Shown here piece after piece: positions 59,618-64,000 of a DNA stretch of 64,000 nt (the stretch's first letter is position 1; every line of letters begins with the position of its first letter). The DNA is from an uncultured Acidimicrobiales bacterium. GTDB taxonomy: Bacteria; Actinomycetota; Acidimicrobiia; Acidimicrobiales; Hopanoidiivorantaceae. The notes beneath the pieces were generated by a model. The model saw only the letters and a program-made list of their open reading frames with translations, was not told the origin of the DNA and made no database searches. Location of the stretch: assembly GCA_958295755.1 (NCBI GenBank), contig OY282367.1, forward strand, positions 1,368,022 to 1,432,021, written 5' to 3'. The translations under genes and the position numbers were made by a program.

Positions 59618-60718
59618 TTAGAAGCGCACTTCGAATAGTAGGGGCCAGTTTTTGCCGGTTAGGAAGAACCTGCCGGTGGTGTCGTCGTAGGCGATGCCGT
59701 TTAGCACAGCGTTTTGGTCGGTCACACAGGGAAGCGGTAGGTTTGCGTCTTGAATGGCGGCTACCACATCGGAGACGGCAGTGGCTTGGCTACCTCCGGC
59801 ATCAGTGGTTCCGCTGTCTCCGCCGCAACCTGCTCCTAGGGAGGCGGTCAAGGGAGATGCGTCTACCACTGCTGTGACTTCACCTGTGCTGGAATCTATG
59901 CGCACGATCTCATCTGAGAGCCATACATTTGCCCAGATGTCATCGCCCACGCATTCCAACTCATTCAAAAGCTCCACTGGGCTACCGTTGCGCGTCACCA
60001 TCAGCGACTCGCCGACCATGGCGAAAGATTCTGGAGTGTGGAAATTAAGCACAGATGTGCCGTTGCTCATCGCCAGTCGACTGCCATCATAACAAAGCCC
60101 CCAGCCTTCGCCTTTGTAACGATAGGAGTCGGCTGGCTCGGCTGTTTCGTGGAAGGTTTCGGTATCCCACGAAAATGCCATCTGATCTTCCCATGTGAGC
60201 TGAATGAGACGACTGCCGCCTTGACCATCATCCACCAGTGCTAACCCTTCGGCGAAAAAATTCATGTCTTTGCCCACATCGGTGTCTGCCAATGTGATCT
60301 GGCGAAGCACTTCCCCTGAACGGAAATCTACCTCTCGGAGCGTGGAGGCTTCCCAGAGACCTGTGCTTTCGTACATTCGACCGTTGTCAAAGAGCAACCC
60401 TTGAGTGAAAGCCTCAGGATCATGAGGATAGACGGCCACCACACCGATTTCTAGCTGCTCGATACCGGCATCGCTACCAGTGCCGATAGTCGGGAAAGGT
60501 GCCACCGTAACATCGGCTAACTCCAGGAGATCACCGATTGGTGGAGGGGCAGGCGGACCTTCGGATTCAGCGGGCACTCCTAGTGCGGGCGTAACTAGAG
60601 TAGGCACATCAGTCGGATCGGGTGGACTATCTGAATCGCTACCGCAACCTGCAGCCAAAAGTAACACAGCTACCAGTCCAACGGTCAGTACCTTCCATGC
60701 AGTCATGCTGTCTTTCAC
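59618..60718 (-). CDS. Glutaminyl-peptide cyclotransferase-like lipoprotein
   Basis: A 366-residue protein with a lipoprotein signal peptide (VLLLAAGC near residues 17-25, Cys25 acylated), so it is anchored outside the membrane. The rest is the beta-propeller glutaminyl cyclase type of plants and bacteria: VAVYPHDPEAFTQGLLFDNGRMYESTG near residues 91-117 is the signature, with GEGWGLCYDGSRLAMSNGT near 201 and NGIAYDDTTGRFFLTGKNWP near 341. It would form pyroglutamate at exposed N-termini. A Pro-rich linker follows the signal. It stands alone, convergent with tRNA-Gly. Confidence 0.88.
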   Translation of the reverse strand: MKDSMTAWKVLTVGLVAVLLLAAGCGSDSDSPPDPTDVPTLVTPALGVPAESEGPPAPPPIGDLLELADVTVAPFPTIGTGSDAGIEQLEIGVVAVYPHDPEAFTQGLLFDNGRMYESTGLWEASTLREVDFRSGEVLRQITLADTDVGKDMNFFAEGLALVDDGQGGSRLIQLTWEDQMAFSWDTETFHETAEPADSYRYKGEGWGLCYDGSRLAMSNGTSVLNFHTPESFAMVGESLMVTRNGSPVELLNELECVGDDIWANVWLSDEIVRIDSSTGEVTAVVDASPLTASLGAGCGGDSGTTDAGGSQATAVSDVVAAIQDANLPLPCVTDQNAVLNGIAYDDTTGRFFLTGKNWPLLFEVRF

Positions 60719-60931
60719 TCTGTCTTCACACGCTGCCTTTCATGTTGTCTTTCATGTTGCTAGCATCTCTTCTAGTGTGGCATAGATAAGCCGCATTTCA
60801 TGGAAACCATCTTGCTTCTGTTAACATTCAAAGATACCCATCACAATCAAAGTGTGGCAAATTCTACTTCACCTGATATATCTGAACTAGCAACAAATTC
60901 CACCTGCCATACCGATAGGAGAGTCTTTTTG

Positions 60932-62248
60932 GTGTCAAATGAACGCGTAGAGCAGGAACAAGACGATCACATTCGTCTGTATCTGCGGGAAATAGGGCAG
61001 CACAAGCTCCTCACTAAAGAAGACGAGGTTGCTCTCTCACAAAAGATTGAGAGAGGGAGCAAGGCACGCAGCATTCTGACACAGGTTGACACGATTACTG
61101 AAGATCTTGTGAACTGGCAGACGATTGGCACAAAGACAGACGGCGCATCAGAGAACAAAGTGGCAGTAGCGGCAACCAAACGCAACCAAGCGACACTCCT
61201 CAAGCGATATGCCAAGCAGCTGAAAGAGATTGACAAAGCCATCTCAGACCTCAAGGGCACCCAACGTCTCAAAACTCTCAACGGAGATCTGCTGGGGTCG
61301 CCCCCAGACGAAGCCACCGTCAAGAGCAACGGTGCGGCAAGGCTAAAAGGGACAGGCAAGTCGGCTAGTGCAAAATTTGGCAGTGCAAAGACTGGCAACG
61401 CAAAATCGGGTAGCGCAAAGACCGGCAGCAATATTGAGAAGCAAGAGGTGGCTCGTCTGTTGTCTGAAGTGGAGGAGATACAGAAGCAGCATCGCTTTTT
61501 GCGGCGTTTGGTGAGCGATAGCGAACAAGCTGAAACTCAGTTCATCAACTCAAATCTGCGTCTTGTGGTGTCTATCGCCAAAAAATACCAAGCCTCTCGT
61601 CTACCGTTGCTCGACCTCATCCAAGAGGGCAACCTTGGTCTCATCCACGCGGTTACGAAGTTTGAATGGCAGAAGGGTTTCAAGTTTTCTACCTATGCCA
61701 CTTGGTGGATCCGCCAAGCCATCACACGAGGCATAGCCAACACCAGTCGCACCATTCGTCTGCCGGTGCATGCTGGCGATATCATCGCTCGGATGCAGAA
61801 AGCTCGTTCAAATCTTGAGGCGAAGCATGGTCGCCCTGCGACTTTGGACGAACTTGCCAAAGAACTCAATATGGAAACCGACAAGGTGTCGGAGGTGCTT
61901 CAGTTCGCTGGTGATCCCATCTCGCTCTCAGAGCCACTGCGTGAAAATAATGATGCTCAGATCGGCGACATCGTGGAAGACACGAAGGCGGAGGCACCTG
62001 ATGTGACGGCGCATCGATCGCTGATGCCGAAAGAGACCGAAAAGATGATGCGTGCCCTCAATCATCGGGAGCAAGACATCTTGACTATGCGTTTTGGCAT
62101 CAAGACCGGTCAATCTAAGACTCTTGAAGAAGTCGGCGACGCGTTGGAGTTGACACGCGAGCGGGTGCGCCAGATAGAAGCCCGTGCCATGTCGAAGCTG
62201 CGTCATCCGTCTTCCGACATCAACACAAGAGATATCTTCAACGCTTGA
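60932..62248 (+). CDS. RpoD-family sigma factor with repeat insertion
   Basis: A sigma-70 family protein of 438 residues from GTG 60932 (AGGAG nine bases upstream); an ATG at 60800 gives a poorly conserved extension. Region 1.2 DHIRLYLREIGQHKLLTKED at the start, region 2 with LLDLIQEGNLGLIHAVTKFEW and FSTYATWWIRQAI near residues 230-265, region 3, and region 4 with LNHREQDILTMRFG and TRERVRQIEARAMSKLRHP are present. Between regions 1.2 and 2 is a ~100-residue spacer holding a Ser/Ala/Lys/Gly repeat (SAKTGNAKSGSAKTGS, residues about 147-165). It may be a group 2 factor rather than the housekeeping one. Confidence 0.9.
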   Translation: MSNERVEQEQDDHIRLYLREIGQHKLLTKEDEVALSQKIERGSKARSILTQVDTITEDLVNWQTIGTKTDGASENKVAVAATKRNQATLLKRYAKQLKEIDKAISDLKGTQRLKTLNGDLLGSPPDEATVKSNGAARLKGTGKSASAKFGSAKTGNAKSGSAKTGSNIEKQEVARLLSEVEEIQKQHRFLRRLVSDSEQAETQFINSNLRLVVSIAKKYQASRLPLLDLIQEGNLGLIHAVTKFEWQKGFKFSTYATWWIRQAITRGIANTSRTIRLPVHAGDIIARMQKARSNLEAKHGRPATLDELAKELNMETDKVSEVLQFAGDPISLSEPLRENNDAQIGDIVEDTKAEAPDVTAHRSLMPKETEKMMRALNHREQDILTMRFGIKTGQSKTLEEVGDALELTRERVRQIEARAMSKLRHPSSDINTRDIFNA

Positions 62249-62326
62249 CTTTTGCGACTGACGGCACGAGCGTTGGTCTGGTGCTTGCGTTGGTGCTCGT
62301 TGCGGAATCAAGCTAGTTTGGAATAT

Positions 62327-62423
62327 GGAGGTGTCCGAGTACCTGGTGGGCTCCCCCGCCTTCAAAGCGGGTCGGGATGGGCGATCCCCATCCGGCGGGT
62401 TCGATTCCCGTCCACCTCCGCCA
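62327..62423 (+). tRNA. selC: tRNA-Sec (selenocysteine, anticodon TCA), selC
   Basis: A 97-base gene with CCA encoded. The anticodon stem CCCGC/GCGGG encloses CTTCAAA, so the anticodon is TCA and it reads UGA. The fold is that of tRNA-Sec rather than tRNA-Ser: a long acceptor (GGAGGTG paired with CACCTCC, with a U-C mismatch at the eighth position), a long D stem, a variable arm of about 22 bases that pairs (CGG-ATGGG with CCCATCCG), T arm GCGGG TTCGATT CCCGT and discriminator G. An opal-suppressor serine tRNA is the only alternative. No selA, selB or selD gene is in the window. Confidence 0.88.
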
Positions 62424-62456
62424 AAATCGCTTCCATCCCCCTCCATATCAAATGCT

Positions 62457-62485
62457 TTGCAGACAGCTTCACCTGCGTCTATAAT
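62457..62485 (+). promoter_or_regulatory. Promoter giving a leaderless transcript
   Basis: TTGCAG (62457-62462) and TATAAT (62480-62485) are 17 bp apart, close to the ideal. The -10 ends seven bases before the ATG at 62493, so transcription would start at or next to the A of the ATG. Confidence 0.7.
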
Positions 62486-62492
62486 CAATGTT

Positions 62493-62567
62493 ATGAAGAA
62501 GCTAATACTCCTAGTTATTGTGATCGCTCTAGTGGCGTTCGCAGTAAAAAAAGTGCGCGCAGTCTAA
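62493..62567 (+). CDS. Tiny membrane peptide (24 residues), leaderless
   Basis: The frame encodes MKKLILLVIVIALVAFAVKK followed by VRAV and stop: one hydrophobic helix with basic ends. The N-terminus looks like actinobacterial DLW-39 family proteins, but it ends before the DLW part. There is no Shine-Dalgarno; a near-consensus promoter places the transcript start at the ATG, which supports real leaderless expression. It is 70 bp after selC. If not translated, the region could be a small RNA. Confidence 0.5.
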   Translation: MKKLILLVIVIALVAFAVKKVRAV

Positions 62568-62775
62568 ATTCACTGTCGCGTTTCGCTTTTCTGAGCGCAC
62601 TTAACTAAATAGAGGCTAAAAGCCTCCTCGCGACTCTGTCGCCTCTATCGGACTTCACGTCCCTTCGACTACGGCTGGTATAGCTGTGTGACACTGCCGT
62701 GTGGCCCTGTGGCACCGCAACCTGCGGCATCGCAACCTGCGGCATCCGCCCAGCCACCGACAGAAAGAGGTACAG
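62568..62775. other. Intergenic region before the Tad locus
   Basis: No gene is visible. A GAGGCTAAAAGCCTC hairpin lies at about 62611-62625, without a T tract, and CGCAACCTGCGGCAT is tandemly repeated at about 62717-62746, just before the tadZ-like gene. Confidence 0.5.
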
Positions 62776-63471
62776 ATGCTTTACGCACTTTGGTCATTAA
62801 AGCAAGGCGTCGGCACAACCGTCGCCGCTGCAGCACTCGCCCTGCACTGGGCACAAAATAAGCAAGAGGGCGTCCTGCTGGTCGACTTATGTGGCGATCT
62901 TCCCTACGCACTCGGCATCCCCGAACCAGACAAGCCTGGCATCAGCGACTGGTTATCTGCAGGTGACGATCTGGAAAACGATGTGCTGGGGCGATTGGAA
63001 GTAAATGTCACCACAGGCTTGCAAATGCTCACGAGAGGACGGCGACCCTATACCGAAGACGCCCAGTTCAATACCCTCGCCCGTCAGCTAGCCGCCGACC
63101 ACCGAAATGTGATAATAGATTGCGGTTGCATCTGGACGCACCAGATGAACTGGACAAAGCAAAGCCAAGTCTCAGCGACAGCAAAATTTCTGATAGAAGC
63201 AGCCGATCACTCTCTGCTGGTAACTCGCTCTTGCTTTTTGGCTTTGCGTCGCATAGCCCGAAGCCCGCATCAGCCCTCTGGCATCATCTTGATGTACGAA
63301 GACGGGCGGGCACTGGTTGCCTCAGATATAGCTGATCTGGGAAGTTGTCCTATCGTGTTGCAGATTGAGGTTGATGTGGCTATAGGTCGAGCTCTGGATG
63401 CTGGATTGCTCATCAACAGACTCCCTCAACGTCTGGATAAAGCCCTTGCCAAACTCAACCTCAATCATTAA
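62776..63471 (+). CDS. TadZ/CpaE-like protein with degenerate P-loop
   Basis: A 231-residue protein of the ParA/MinD fold. The N-terminus MLYALWSLKQGVGTTVAAAA corresponds to the deviant Walker A KGGVGKTT, but the P-loop Lys is replaced by Thr. VLLVDLCGDLPYALG near residue 35 and NVIIDCGC near 114 are the other core strands. TadZ/CpaE proteins mark the pole and localise Tad pilus machines, and variants with altered Walker motifs are known. The start at 62776 (AAAGAGG before it) is preferred. The cpaF/tadA gene starts 28 bp downstream, which supports this role. Confidence 0.72.
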   Translation: MLYALWSLKQGVGTTVAAAALALHWAQNKQEGVLLVDLCGDLPYALGIPEPDKPGISDWLSAGDDLENDVLGRLEVNVTTGLQMLTRGRRPYTEDAQFNTLARQLAADHRNVIIDCGCIWTHQMNWTKQSQVSATAKFLIEAADHSLLVTRSCFLALRRIARSPHQPSGIILMYEDGRALVASDIADLGSCPIVLQIEVDVAIGRALDAGLLINRLPQRLDKALAKLNLNH

Positions 63472-63499
63472 CACCCACAAACAGCCACAATCAGCCACA

Positions 63500-64000
63500 A
63501 TGAGCAACACTGCCCAAGTCATACACCGTCGTCTGGTGGACGATCACCTCGCCGACGGGCATTCAGAACCGCTCCAACGCGACCAAGTAACAGAGTTCGT
63601 TCGTTCCAAATATCCTCTTATGCCACAAGACGACCGAGAGGATGTCACCGACCATGTGCTAGCTCTAGCCAACGGGTTAGGACCGCTACATGAACTTATG
63701 GAAGATGACCTCATTACAGAAATCATGGTGAATGGCCCCGGCCGTGTGCTGATTGAACGAGACAGCCACATAGTTGCTACAAACATCGTATTGGGATTGC
63801 CCGAAGTAGAGCACATCATTGAACGGGTTGTTGCCCCGCTCGGTCTCAATATAGATCGCCGTCAACCTTTTGGCGACGCTCGTCTAGCCGACGGAACTCG
63901 TGTGAATATCGTGGTTCCCCCTCTGGCTTTGGACGGCCCCTATATCACCTTCCGCCGTTTTCGAGCCAAAGGGCTACCCCTTGAAGAGTTCACTACCAGT
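63500..64000 (+). CDS. CpaF/TadA secretion ATPase, N-terminal part (partial)
   Basis: The gene starts at ATG 63500 and runs off the right edge after 167 residues. GLGPLHELMEDDLITEIMVNGPGRVLIERDSHIV near residues 59-93 (in pieces: LGPLHELMEDD, EIMVNGP) and RVNIVVPPLALDGPYITFRRF near 134 are the typical N-terminal domain of CpaF/TadA hexameric ATPases, which drive Tad pilus assembly. Walker A lies outside the window. Coupled with the tadZ-like gene, it marks the start of a Tad operon that continues to the right. Confidence 0.88.
   Translation, partial: MSNTAQVIHRRLVDDHLADGHSEPLQRDQVTEFVRSKYPLMPQDDREDVTDHVLALANGLGPLHELMEDDLITEIMVNGPGRVLIERDSHIVATNIVLGLPEVEHIIERVVAPLGLNIDRRQPFGDARLADGTRVNIVVPPLALDGPYITFRRFRAKGLPLEEFTTS

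Noticed and set aside
63544-63849. Minus-strand 101-codon frame at the right edge
   Set aside because: It is antisense to the CpaF/TadA frame, which has clear family motifs.

Overview
The window is a stretch of bacterial chromosome, most likely from an actinobacterium of the Acidimicrobiia type. The pointers are the miaB-miaA-dapF-hflX-lexA neighbourhood, a class II (GlpX) fructose-bisphosphatase, MurA with Asp in place of the usual loop Cys, a DsbA-fold protein of the mycobacterial Rv2466c kind, a Tad pilus locus, and a P450/amidohydrolase/SDR cluster. The lineage call is inference from gene content; the base composition looks moderate rather than high in G+C.

Layout. 1-3.6 kb: C-terminal part of lexA, then an HNH-like protein convergent with a DNA methyltransferase-HNH fusion. 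3.7-18.7 kb, leftward: a DsbA-like protein, cysteine desulfurase, mnmA, miaB, miaA, dapF, hflX, dapD and dapE. An A+T-rich five-gene GHKL-ATPase island with its own promoter is inserted between dapF and hflX. 18.9-29.1 kb: SRPBCC protein, murA, MFS transporter, SDR, a TcmP/three-Cys (DUF5131) pair, a J-domain protein, a zinc-ribbon protein, glpX and tRNA-Ala. 29.2-36.7 kb, leftward: ABC-type ATPase plus TOPRIM-like pair, moaC, SURF1, dapB, pnp and rpsO. 36.8-41.5 kb: accessory surface region with a coiled-coil repeat protein, two paralogous pilin-like secreted proteins (one with a poly-C frameshift), a DUF3467 protein and small membrane proteins. 41.6-50.1 kb, leftward: truB, a DUF488 pair, rbfA, infB, nusA and rimP. 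50.2-52.4 kb: tandem-TM2 protein and a Panacea-type toxin-antitoxin pair. 52.5-59.3 kb: P450, two amidohydrolases, alpha-carbonic anhydrase, SDR and a MoxR/ChlI-like ATPase. 59.4-64 kb: tRNA-Gly, a glutaminyl cyclase lipoprotein, an RpoD-family sigma factor, a selenocysteine tRNA, a probable leaderless mini-gene, and the start of a Tad pilus operon (tadZ-like, cpaF/tadA).

How it fits together. The core genes form two growth-related clusters: tRNA modification, cell wall and diaminopimelate synthesis on the left, and the rimP-nusA-infB-rbfA-truB-rpsO-pnp translation/RNA cluster on the right. Conserved operons are interrupted at several points by self-contained, A+T-richer, defence-like modules with no visible integrase or transposase. 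A second general feature is the number of short in-frame tandem duplications (about 12-30 bp units) in otherwise conserved genes and in intergenic DNA. The most promising leads are the GHKL island with its own promoter/operator, the phase-variable-looking poly-C tract in a duplicated secreted-protein pair, and the two cases where a gene's 3' end is duplicated at the far side of an accessory segment.
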